Shown here piece after piece: positions 31,672-38,014 of a DNA stretch of 38,014 nucleotides. A program made the position numbers and the translations under genes. The first letter of the stretch is position 1. Each line of letters opens with the position of its first letter. The notes beneath the pieces are model-generated. The model was not told the origin of the DNA. It searched no databases and saw nothing but the letters and a program-made list of their open reading frames with translations. The DNA is from a virus, in IMG/VR virus record IMGVR_UViG_3300036781_000802, positions 1 through 38,014 of that record; one strand, given 5' to 3'.

Positions 31672-31963
31672 ACCATTCTCGCGCGTTCAGCGATTGCCAT
31701 ACCGCGGCGAAGGCGGGCGAACATATTCTGCCGAGGCAGTCGTCCAATCCATGGCCGTCCCGCAATCGCAATGGCCCATATGGGCGGCGGCACTGGCCTT
31801 TTTCAAATCAGAAAAAGACATCGGCGTTGGCGATACCGTTGAACGAATCATCGGCAAAACCAATAGCGTCGCCTTCAAAGCGTGGCATCTGAAAACGTTC
31901 GGCAAATCGTGCGGTTGCGGCTCGCGAAAGACTGCATGGAATGCCAAATTTCCTTACGGATAA
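31646..31963 (+). CDS. small phage protein with CGCG motif
   Basis: A 105-residue protein with GVGDTVERIIG, AFKAWHLKTFG and then SCGCGSRKTAWNAKFPY. I have seen the F-x-x-CGCG-R---N--FP pattern in short tail-adjacent phage proteins, without any functional assignment. The last 26 bases of the preceding gene overlap its beginning. ATG 31655 is an alternative start with a shorter overlap. It might be a tail-tip chaperone by position only. Confidence 0.5.
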   Translation: MKPMTQRPEPFSRVQRLPYRGEGGRTYSAEAVVQSMAVPQSQWPIWAAALAFFKSEKDIGVGDTVERIIGKTNSVAFKAWHLKTFGKSCGCGSRKTAWNAKFPYG

Positions 31964-31965
31964 GA

Positions 31966-31980
31966 TTGACTATAAAGCAA
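31966..31980 (+). promoter_or_regulatory. conserved 15-bp motif, copy 3
   Basis: TTGACTATAAAGCAA starts two bases after a stop codon and lies 20 bases before the next start. TGTAAA lies 17 bases after TTGACT, so a conventional -35/-10 promoter can be drawn (TTGACT-17-TGTAAA). It matches copy 2 exactly and copy 1 with one A/T difference. It probably governs the spike and hydrolase genes. Confidence 0.6.
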
Positions 31981-31999
31981 TTTTACGGTGTAAACATCG

Positions 32000-32686
32000 G
32001 TGAGAATGTTGGCGATTTACATTAACGAAGCTTTGGACGTTTCCAGATCCCGCGTTTTTTCCGTCGATAACCCCGTTCCCATCCCCGCGCCTGAGATGGT
32101 TGTTGGCGATGCGCCCATCGTCGGCCTCTACATCGTCGACGGGCAAGGCGGTTACAGCGCGGTTAGTGGCGCGGACGGCACGACCGTTAAAGTCGCCATT
32201 GGCGATTTGACGAGCGCGGAGCCTGTCTGGATGAATTCGGCCTGGATGCAGATCGCCAATGGCTGGACAGGCATCCTGTCCACGAATACCGACGAAGTAG
32301 CAGCTTTGCTCAATGGCCGAAATGTCGCAACCCTTTCGCTCCGCATTGTTATTGTTGACCCGCAAGGCAACCCACGAACCTACGCTTTGATGCCGTTCCG
32401 ACTCTGGGGCATCGGCATACCCACTGATATGAGTGCATCACTACCCGAAGGCGCGCAGTCTGGACAGTTCCCAATTCCGGATGGTGTCGACGCTGTTACT
32501 GTTACAGGGCTAAACCTGACCGCCGTTCCGCGTCACGTCATTCCGTTTATGATTAAGCCCGCTGGCGGTGCGAACTTCTACCCCAGCCTAATCGACGAAA
32601 CCAAAACCACGGACGGGTTTCAGATTGATTTGCAAGGCGAGACAGACAGCGCGAATTACAAGCTCGGTTATTTCCTGATTTTCTAA
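32000..32686 (+). CDS. tail fibre-associated protein, unassigned
   Basis: A 228-residue protein of beta character. It starts in a GTG (32000), with ATG 32006 as an alternative. Blocks include VFSVDNPVPIPAPE, TTVKVAIGDLT, LSLRIVIVDPQGN and a final ANYKLGYFLIF. These are typical of phage proteins that attach fibres to the tail. It follows copy 3 of the 15-mer and directly precedes the spike gene, so it may be the spike's adaptor or chaperone. Confidence 0.45.
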   Translation: MRMLAIYINEALDVSRSRVFSVDNPVPIPAPEMVVGDAPIVGLYIVDGQGGYSAVSGADGTTVKVAIGDLTSAEPVWMNSAWMQIANGWTGILSTNTDEVAALLNGRNVATLSLRIVIVDPQGNPRTYALMPFRLWGIGIPTDMSASLPEGAQSGQFPIPDGVDAVTVTGLNLTAVPRHVIPFMIKPAGGANFYPSLIDETKTTDGFQIDLQGETDSANYKLGYFLIF

Positions 32687-35125
32687 ATGAAAACTTTCGC
32701 TGCCATTATTGCTTTATTGTCAATCGTGTTCCTCGCTCAAGGCGCGGGGGACATGGCGATTAAAAACGGCAAGTTGCAAAACCCGCTGAACGCGAACGGT
32801 CAGACGATTACGAATGTCGCGGATATTCTGGACGCCAACGGGGACACATTGCTTGGCGCGGGCCCGGGAGGAGGCGAAGCGAATACGGGCGCAAACATCG
32901 GGACGGGCGTCGGAATCTTTTGGCAGAAATCCGGCCTGTCATTGCAATTCAAAAACGTTGCGGTGTCTGGCGGCGCGACAGTCGCAACGAACGCAACCAC
33001 ACTCACCATTGGAGCGGATGCGCCGGGTGCGGCTACGGCAGTGCAGACGTTTGCAAATGGCTATAGCAATTCCGTGAACGTGGCCAGCGGGAACGCGGCG
33101 GCAGTTTCCACGAATCGATTTGAGGTGAGTGGCGCGGCGGCGGCGCTAAGCAATAGCCTGCCATCCATTTCCGTCATGTCCTTTGGCGCGAAAGGAGATG
33201 GCGTCACCGATGACACGACGGCCGTGCAAAATTGGGCGAATTACATTTGTTCCACCAACATCATAGGTATCGTCCCGGCGGCGCCAGGCGGGTGTTATTT
33301 ATTGTCGTCCGCGATTGGTTTCTCAAACACGTTCAACATGCAGGGAGCGGGTGGATCGGCCTACCCGGCGGGCGATTTCGGGGCGACCAAATGCCGGTTC
33401 GCGCAATCCACACGCGGGGCGAATTGCCTGGAAATTACCAATTACGCGGACTCGGTGACGATGTATGGCATCGCGGTAACCAATCTCGCGGCCAACAACT
33501 TCACGAACCTGGATTCTTATGGGTTCCATTTCACCGGGGCGGTCGGTTCGCACATGGGCAGAATAACGCAGTGCAGTGCGGTCAACTTTGGGCGGGGGTT
33601 CTACGCGGTGGATTTGGCGGCGTCTGAGTTTATCGCGTGCGGCGCAAATTATAATGCCATCGGGTTCGAACTCACCAACATCCTGAGCAATGGAAATTAT
33701 CCATTCCACATGGACTCGTGTGTGTGCGCTTTCAATTACAGCAATCAGGTCGTCTGCGCCTCGACCACGATGCCGTTCCTGATTGAAAATTGTATTATCA
33801 CGCCGTTTGCCTCACACGCGAAATCCCTGATTTCCTATTCGCCATCGACGACAATTCTCAACTGCCGGTTTTTGGATGGGTCGGCAGAGTCGGTGATTTG
33901 TCTCAGCGGCGGAACCGCGAACTTGATCGGGGTCACCATGCAAAGCGCCGGGGGGGTTGACGGGATATACTCCGTGCTCGCTACTAATTGCATCTTAAAT
34001 GTGCAAAGCAGCCTGGCCTTGAGCAATAGCTTGAATGGGGCATCGGTTTATTTGTCGGGCGCGAACAGCCGGTTGTTTGCCACGCCGCCACTCTGGGCGG
34101 TCACTGACGACGGCGCGGGCAACCTGGGAACCAATCTAATGAGCGCGCTTGGAAATATCAGCGTGATTGGCCAATTGACGGGCAGCACTTTAGTGGTGAC
34201 CAACCTCGGCGACAACACGAGCACCAATCTTATTTACTCGGATAAAAACGGGAAGCAGCACCGGGCCACTATCGGATCGGGATTAACCTGGAACGTCGCT
34301 ACCGAAACATTAAGCGCGCCGACTGGCGGTGCGGGCGATATGGTGGCCGCCAACAATCTTAGCGATGTGGACGATGTGGCGACTGCCCGTGGCAATCTCG
34401 GCGCGGCGGCTTCCGCCACAACCGTAACCATCGCGGGAACGGGCGGGCAAATAACCTCGTCCACTTCGAGTGCGCAGCCCTTGAGCGGCAACGTGACGAC
34501 TACGTTGTCGCTGCCATCGCCGTTGGTGGCTCCGGGGACCGTGTATGCCACCACTTCACTTAACACCCCGAAATATCTTCTAGGTGATTGGGTGTTGGGC
34601 AGCAATGCCACTGACCGTTCGTTCTTTTTATCGAACGGGCCGAATGCCAGCGTGGCAATCCTGGTGCCTTCGAACGGCGCGCCGATCTTCAACGGCTCCG
34701 GCCTCACCAACCTGAATCCATCGACCGCGTTTCCCACGCCGATGCTCGACGCGTCAACCCTGACCGCGAATCATCACATTCGTTCCGGCGCCACGACCAA
34801 CCTTGAACCGTGGGAAGATGCGACGGGATATACCAACACCATCGCCTGGACGCACGAAGGGTTGACAACGAATCTCACGGCCACTTTCAACGGCACGCTG
34901 CAAAGTTTCACCGTGACGAATGGGCCGGATGTGTTTCTGGCCTACGCGGGCGCGAATGGCTCGTGCAGTTATCGCTTCACCACGAATGTCACGCTGCATT
35001 TCAGTTACCAGCCGAAATGGCTGGCGGGCTCAAACAGCGTCGTCACCAACGGAGTGCTGTCGCTCACAAGTTACGGCGGCACGAACGCCACGCAACTCGA
35101 AGCCGCGATGAAGGAGAACCAATGA
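32687..35125 (+). CDS. tail-spike-like beta-helix protein with signal-like N-terminus
   Basis: An 812-residue protein. Residues 1-20 (MKTFAAIIALLSIVFLAQGA) look like a signal peptide. Residues 21-60 contain LNANGQTITNVADI, a common tail-fibre lead. Around residues 166-187 the FGAKGDGVTDDTTAVQ motif marks the start of a pectate-lyase-like right-handed beta-helix, as in phage depolymerase spikes; about 300 residues of helical turns follow (ENCIIT, TILNCRFLDGS). The C-terminal third is rich in Asn, Thr and Gly, typical of trimerisation regions. It should recognise and perhaps cut surface polysaccharide. A signal peptide on a virion protein is unusual. Confidence 0.8.
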   Translation: MKTFAAIIALLSIVFLAQGAGDMAIKNGKLQNPLNANGQTITNVADILDANGDTLLGAGPGGGEANTGANIGTGVGIFWQKSGLSLQFKNVAVSGGATVATNATTLTIGADAPGAATAVQTFANGYSNSVNVASGNAAAVSTNRFEVSGAAAALSNSLPSISVMSFGAKGDGVTDDTTAVQNWANYICSTNIIGIVPAAPGGCYLLSSAIGFSNTFNMQGAGGSAYPAGDFGATKCRFAQSTRGANCLEITNYADSVTMYGIAVTNLAANNFTNLDSYGFHFTGAVGSHMGRITQCSAVNFGRGFYAVDLAASEFIACGANYNAIGFELTNILSNGNYPFHMDSCVCAFNYSNQVVCASTTMPFLIENCIITPFASHAKSLISYSPSTTILNCRFLDGSAESVICLSGGTANLIGVTMQSAGGVDGIYSVLATNCILNVQSSLALSNSLNGASVYLSGANSRLFATPPLWAVTDDGAGNLGTNLMSALGNISVIGQLTGSTLVVTNLGDNTSTNLIYSDKNGKQHRATIGSGLTWNVATETLSAPTGGAGDMVAANNLSDVDDVATARGNLGAAASATTVTIAGTGGQITSSTSSAQPLSGNVTTTLSLPSPLVAPGTVYATTSLNTPKYLLGDWVLGSNATDRSFFLSNGPNASVAILVPSNGAPIFNGSGLTNLNPSTAFPTPMLDASTLTANHHIRSGATTNLEPWEDATGYTNTIAWTHEGLTTNLTATFNGTLQSFTVTNGPDVFLAYAGANGSCSYRFTTNVTLHFSYQPKWLAGSNSVVTNGVLSLTSYGGTNATQLEAAMKENQ
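32709..32723 (-). promoter_or_regulatory. conserved 15-bp motif, inverted copy 4
   Basis: TTGCTTTATTGTCAA is the exact reverse complement of copy 1 (TTGACAATAAAGCAA at 17409). It sits inside the codons for residues 8-13 of the spike's signal-like segment. Since the peptide composition is free to vary here, its retention with no mismatch suggests a binding site, not codon choice. Confidence 0.5.
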
Positions 35126-35985
35126 ATTTGCGATTTACGATTGCCGATTGCCGATTGTTCGGAGCCGATGCGGCGGGGGCGAACGCCGTCCGCAGAATCG
35201 CGAGTGGTTTTGCACCGAGGACTGTGGACTGTGGACTGTGGACAATTTTTCTTGTCTCCATGTTCTGCCGATTGCCTTTCGGCTTTTCTCAATCCGTCCT
35301 TACCGCGGATGGCCTCGCGGCTTTCGGCAGCAGCGCGATCGCGGGCGGCGGTGGCGGCGGCGGCGCGTGGACGATGGTGTTTCATTCCATTGCGGGCGGC
35401 ACTGCGAATGGCGCGACGAATACGGTTGACTCGACCGGGGCAACCGGGTTGACGGTCGCCGTCGGTTCGTTTTCAAGCAAACCGACGCCGGCGGATAATT
35501 TTGGAAACACCTACGTCCTGGATATCTCGACCAACATCTCAAGTTATTTCGTTTCCATTTATCATTGCATCCCGTCTACGGTGGGCGCCGGCCACAAAAT
35601 TTGGGCGGCGGGCACCAGCACCTATGACACGGTATCGGTCATTGGCTGGACGGGGATGAATACCAGCCCGCAGGATTTATCCAAAGCCAACGCGGTGGGA
35701 GCTTTTGATTTTGTCACCCCTCCCGCCTTCACTCCCTCGCAGAATAATTCCCTGCTCATCGGCGCGGCGGTGGTGGACAAAAATCATCCCGACAATGTGG
35801 CCGCCAGTTCGGTGTTTGGTTTGCTGGACCACGTGAATTGCGGCGGCGGCGGGTTGTTGCACCTTACCGTTTTCACGAACATCCAAACCACCGCCGCCAG
35901 CGTGAGCGTCACCTTTACAAACGTGGGGGCCGGAACTCCGAACCCTCACCTCGGCGCCATCTCAAGCTTCAAACCGTCACCCTGA
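35122..35985 (+). CDS. glycine-rich secreted or tail protein with repeat-derived N-terminus
   Basis: A 287-residue protein. The first 45 residues are translated from host-type repeats: RFTIADCRL comes from the GATTGCC tandem and TVDCGLW from the GGACTGT tandem. Next comes a hydrophobic stretch (IFLVSMFCRLPFGF) that could serve as a signal peptide, then GGGGGGGAW and a beta-sandwich-like body (TGLTVAVGSF, YFVSIYHCIP, VSVIGWTGMN). The repeats may have inserted into the leader of a gene whose original start lay further in. It is coupled to the spike by an ATGA overlap, and may be a spike accessory. Confidence 0.55.
   Translation: MNLRFTIADCRLFGADAAGANAVRRIASGFAPRTVDCGLWTIFLVSMFCRLPFGFSQSVLTADGLAAFGSSAIAGGGGGGGAWTMVFHSIAGGTANGATNTVDSTGATGLTVAVGSFSSKPTPADNFGNTYVLDISTNISSYFVSIYHCIPSTVGAGHKIWAAGTSTYDTVSVIGWTGMNTSPQDLSKANAVGAFDFVTPPAFTPSQNNSLLIGAAVVDKNHPDNVAASSVFGLLDHVNCGGGGLLHLTVFTNIQTTAASVSVTFTNVGAGTPNPHLGAISSFKPSP
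35126..35157 (+). repeat. host-type tandem repeat (GATTGCC units)
   Basis: TTTACGATTGCCGATTGCCG and flanking bases carry a degenerate seven-base unit (GATTGCC). I associate such TTTGCGATT/GATTGCC tandems with intergenic spacers of Pedosphaera-like Verrucomicrobiota. Here they are coding, in frame, at the very start of the gene. Confidence 0.65.
35219..35243 (+). repeat. host-type tandem repeat (GGACTGT units)
   Basis: Three exact GGACTGT units followed by GGAC. I associate this unit with intergenic spacers of Verrucomicrobiota. It is translated here as TVDCGLW and lies between the GATTGCC repeat and the signal-like stretch. Confidence 0.7.
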
Positions 35986-37349
35986 TGAAACGTTTCACTG
36001 CCCTCTTCCTGATGCTCCCGGCGCTGTGGTGCCGGGCGCAGATTTCGCCACTGCCGGCCACGAACGAAGTGAACTGGATTCACCAGGCGCATTCGTTCGA
36101 CGTCGGGCCGAACCTGCAATTTTACGATTCCATCGATTGCTATGTCTATTGCATGTATCCGCAATTCACGAATCACCTCTGGTCGTGGAGTCACAGCGGC
36201 AGCAACCTCGAGGAAGATTATGAGGACGACGAGGCGGCGCGCACCATGCCGTTCTTTCATTCCGTGGATACGAATCTGGTGGCGTGGGATATTTTCATGG
36301 CCGGCGATGACAACGGCGGTTATACGAGCAATCAAATCGTTCAATGGTCCACCAACATCATGGCCGGACCGTTGCTGGTGTGGAATCCGACCAACGCCGC
36401 GGCGACCAATGAGGGCATCACCTTTCCCACGGTCATCAACCTGCCGATCGGCGGGCCGCCGGAGGATTCGGCCACGGGCGGCGGCCTGGCGCAAATCGCC
36501 CGCAACGATGCGGCCACGAATCTCGCCGGCGTGAACGGCCTGGTCATGGTCGATATGTGGCACGACATGTGGACCAACGGCGTGGAATCGGATGTGACGG
36601 GCAGCCGGCTTTTTGGTTTTTTTCCCGGCAACCATCCTTTTCCCGCCGGTTATTTGTGCATGGCGCTGAAAACGCTGATCGCGCTCGGTGCCGAAACCAA
36701 CATTGGCTCGTGCGTGATTGATTTCAATGCGGCGACCGTTCGCTCCACCAATCACGAGGTCATCAGCGGATTGCAACTCACCGGAAATACGCTCTCGTGG
36801 ACGGTTCATTACGATCGCATGCCCGGCGCGTGGGATGTGCCGGATGGAACGATCACCAACGATTGCCGCAATGCCTTTGTGCTGATGCCGCAATTGGGCA
36901 ACGCGTTTCAATGGACGATTCAAGTCACGAATTTGCCCGCGGGATTTTATTCCGTAGCCATCGATGGCGCGCCGGTCGTCAGCCTGACCGGCGCGCAGCT
37001 CACGGCGGGCTGGAACATGTTCACGAATTACACCGGCCCGTTGTGGAATCAGCGCAAAGCCATTCTGGCCGCGAAACGCGACCAGGAAGGCAATAATCAC
37101 GTGACGCTCATGAATGCACACACCGCCGGCGATCTCGGCGTGGGCGGGAACCGTGATTTGATCAATTATTATTCCGCGGCCACGACTTACCCGGGAAGTT
37201 TCATCGGCACCAATTATACAACCGCGATGGCTCCGGTCGTCGCGGGGATGAAAGCGTTGGATGTTTTAATTCACAATGCCGCGCAACAAACAAATCACAC
37301 GTGCTCGGTGACGCTGATCACCCCGCGTCTCGCGCCGTTTCACCGATGA
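35985..37349 (+). CDS. SGNH-hydrolase-like secreted protein
   Basis: A 454-residue protein with a classical signal peptide (MKRFTALFLMLPALWCRAQ). FYDSID at 46-51 places Ser49 where GDS-type block I would be (Gly to Tyr), AGDDNGG resembles block III, and the GNHPFPAGYLCMA block has a His as in block V. The C-terminal half (NLPAGFYSVAIDG, then WNMFTNYTGPLW) is beta-rich. I recognise the overall type as an SGNH/GDSL hydrolase-like family common in Verrucomicrobiota genomes. It could remove acetyl groups from surface glycans, complementing the spike. It looks host-derived. Catalytic assignment is by eye. Confidence 0.65.
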   Translation: MKRFTALFLMLPALWCRAQISPLPATNEVNWIHQAHSFDVGPNLQFYDSIDCYVYCMYPQFTNHLWSWSHSGSNLEEDYEDDEAARTMPFFHSVDTNLVAWDIFMAGDDNGGYTSNQIVQWSTNIMAGPLLVWNPTNAAATNEGITFPTVINLPIGGPPEDSATGGGLAQIARNDAATNLAGVNGLVMVDMWHDMWTNGVESDVTGSRLFGFFPGNHPFPAGYLCMALKTLIALGAETNIGSCVIDFNAATVRSTNHEVISGLQLTGNTLSWTVHYDRMPGAWDVPDGTITNDCRNAFVLMPQLGNAFQWTIQVTNLPAGFYSVAIDGAPVVSLTGAQLTAGWNMFTNYTGPLWNQRKAILAAKRDQEGNNHVTLMNAHTAGDLGVGGNRDLINYYSAATTYPGSFIGTNYTTAMAPVVAGMKALDVLIHNAAQQTNHTCSVTLITPRLAPFHR

Positions 37350-37501
37350 AAAACTTTGGCGAATATCATACCAACGACCGTGAGTACGATGAAAGCCGAC
37401 TGCAAGTCGGCGCTCCGGAGCGCCGGCTTCCAGCCGGCTTTGCGCAGCCTGCCTCCTTCCGCACCCGAACTCGTCCGCGATTTTACCTCAGGACCATTTA
37501 A
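37346..37501 (+). CDS. 51-residue reading frame interrupted by a palindromic element
   Basis: It starts in an ATGA overlap with the hydrolase gene. The first 14 residues (MKNFGEYHTNDREY) are plausible protein, but from residue 16 onward the sequence is translated from a palindromic repeat and its flank (SRLQVGAPERRLPAGFA). The likely explanation is that the repeat landed in a small gene or in the leader of the next one. I give low confidence that it makes a functional product. Confidence 0.25.
   Translation: MKNFGEYHTNDREYDESRLQVGAPERRLPAGFAQPASFRTRTRPRFYLRTI
37392..37441. repeat. 50-bp palindromic element (REP-like)
   Basis: The left half (37392-37416) and the right half (37417-37441) are near-perfect reverse complements with three mismatches. 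Each half forms its own hairpin, GCCGACT-GCA-AGTCGGC and GCCGGCT-TCC-AGCCGGC, and the centre is a 16-base perfect palindrome, GGCGCTCCGGAGCGCC. Such elements are typical of dispersed host repeats. Confidence 0.85.
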
Positions 37502-37504
37502 AAA

Positions 37505-38014
37505 ATGAAAAAAGCGCTCGCCATTTTTGTCGCGTATTATCGCCGCCTCGAAGGAACTGTTGGGAAATTTTTCGCTTCGATTAAAGGGGAACATCGAACG
37601 CTGAACGCCGAACGCCGAACTTCGAATGAAGAAAGCGGCGGAGGTGCGGCGTCGGCCGGCGCGGTCGAGCCTGTCACTCAAGATGACACGCGGGGAAGTG
37701 AGAATCGGGGAGAAATTAAGATTGTTGATAAGGGTCAACATCCAACAACCAACATCGAACATCCAACATCCAATCCAGACGACGCGGTTCCGGCGGCGCA
37801 ATCCGCTTCGATGTTGCCGGCTGCGCCCGCGCCTGGGAGCGCCGCCGTCTCGGCGGCGAGTCTCGAACCTCGCCGGCGGGACGCCAGCGCTCCCAGGCAA
37901 CCAACCGCCCGCGACGAATCCCCTGCCGCGCCCCCATCCTCCGCCGCCTTGGCGAAGGACGATCCGCGTTTCATCACCCGCGATGAACTCAAACGCGAAC
38001 TCGCTTCCCTCCAT
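37505..38014 (+). CDS. partial gene with embedded host repeats (runs off the window end)
   Basis: From ATG 37505 the frame stays open for 170 codons and continues past the edge. The first 29 residues (MKKALAIFVAYYRRLEGTVG, then KFFASIKGE) are amphipathic and could bind membrane. The next parts read HRTLNAERRTSNEE and QHPTTNIEHPTSN, which come from GAACGCC and CCAACATC tandem repeats, and a Pro/Ala-rich stretch spans a palindromic element. It ends with DDPRFITRDELKREL, a charged helix like the opening of a coiled coil. A long disordered linker built from repeats seems likely. The function is unknown; a holin or tail-tip accessory is possible. Confidence 0.5.
   Translation, partial: MKKALAIFVAYYRRLEGTVGKFFASIKGEHRTLNAERRTSNEESGGGAASAGAVEPVTQDDTRGSENRGEIKIVDKGQHPTTNIEHPTSNPDDAVPAAQSASMLPAAPAPGSAAVSAASLEPRRRDASAPRQPTARDESPAAPPSSAALAKDDPRFITRDELKRELASLH
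37589..37630 (+). repeat. GAACGCC-type tandem repeat within the partial gene
   Basis: GAACATCGAACGCTGAACGC and two more GAACGCC-like units followed by GAACTTCGAATGAA. The seven-base unit is repeated in frame with the gene every three units. I recognise it as a Verrucomicrobiota-type spacer repeat. Confidence 0.65.
37734..37776 (+). repeat. CCAACATC-type tandem repeat within the partial gene
   Basis: Repeated units of CAACATC, with GAACATC as a variant, over about 43 bases. It translates to QHPTTNIEHPTSN in the open frame. It is of the same kind as spacer repeats in Verrucomicrobiota. Confidence 0.65.
37831..37898. repeat. 68-bp palindromic element within the partial gene
   Basis: GCCTGGGAGCG (37831-37841) pairs exactly with CGCTCCCAGGC (37888-37898). 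Inner arms form CGCCGCCG-TCT-CGGCGGCG. The whole is a compound hairpin similar in kind to the element at 37392 but of different sequence. The reverse strand reads GSAGVPPARF-type peptides familiar from such repeats. Confidence 0.8.

Noticed and set aside
35219-35243. Iterons of an origin
   Set aside because: The GGACTGT unit occurs only three times, lies in a coding start and matches host spacer repeats, unlike the ordered TGTGCAA array.
37340-38014. Long reverse frame ending at 37340
   Set aside because: It is composed mostly of peptides known from the reverse reading of REP-like repeats (such as GWKPALRSADLQSA) and lacks any domain.

Overview
This window is a tailed-phage genome segment (free phage or prophage) that most likely infects a member of the Verrucomicrobiota, in or near the Pedosphaeraceae/Limisphaerales. 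The phage assignment rests on a complete head-building series in canonical order: small and large terminase, connector-like protein, portal, S49 protease, scaffold-like protein, DUF2190-type decoration protein, major capsid protein, head-tail joining proteins, tail proteins and a tape-measure protein. The host assignment rests on repeat families in the last 3 kb (GGACTGT tandems, GATTGCC tandems, GAACGCC and CCAACATC tandems, and two GC-rich palindromic elements) that I associate with that bacterial group. That part is recalled knowledge plus inference. No integrase, excision site, tRNA or lysis gene was recognised, so lifestyle cannot be decided.

Layout. From 1 to 475 two small ribbon-helix-helix proteins are divergently transcribed around an operator-like set of GTATAGC half-sites. 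From 472 to 14623 a dense, mostly overlapping forward operon carries the early, DNA-metabolism genes. It begins with small regulators and a Cys-Ser-Xaa repeat protein. A recombination set follows (RecT-like annealing protein, Fe-S RecB-like nuclease, SSB-like protein), then a stand-alone DnaA domain IV protein preceded by a hairpin leader, a helicase-methyltransferase fusion, a MazG-like protein, a DEAD/DECH helicase, a RusA-like protein, a DnaQ-like exonuclease and a primase-helicase. From about 14.69 to 14.87 kb a noncoding stretch holds nine TGTGCAA-type repeats arranged around a long hairpin, a good candidate for the replication origin or a major operator. From 15.0 to 31.96 kb lie the packaging, head and tail genes. 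A two-gene reverse-strand cassette (a DNA-ligase adenylation domain without an OB-fold, and a 49-residue CPCC protein) interrupts them at 23.5-24.2 kb. From 32.0 kb to the end come a tail-spike-like beta-helix protein, a glycine-rich protein, an SGNH-hydrolase-like protein and a partial gene. Several of these have signal-peptide-like N-termini, and some have host repeats embedded in frame.

How it fits together. The early operon supplies a nearly self-sufficient replication and recombination set, and translational coupling through ATGA or TAATG overlaps is the rule. A 15-base sequence, TTGACWATAAAGCAA, occurs four times, all in the late half. Three copies lie in short gaps just ahead of structural genes and one lies inverted inside the tail-spike gene. 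It is the best candidate for a phage-specific promoter or repressor site. A clear Rho-independent terminator follows the major capsid gene.

Most promising for novelty are the 38-unit CSx protein, the TGTGCAA repeat array, the dispersed 15-base motif, the antisense ligase cassette, and the capture of host repeats inside late phage genes.
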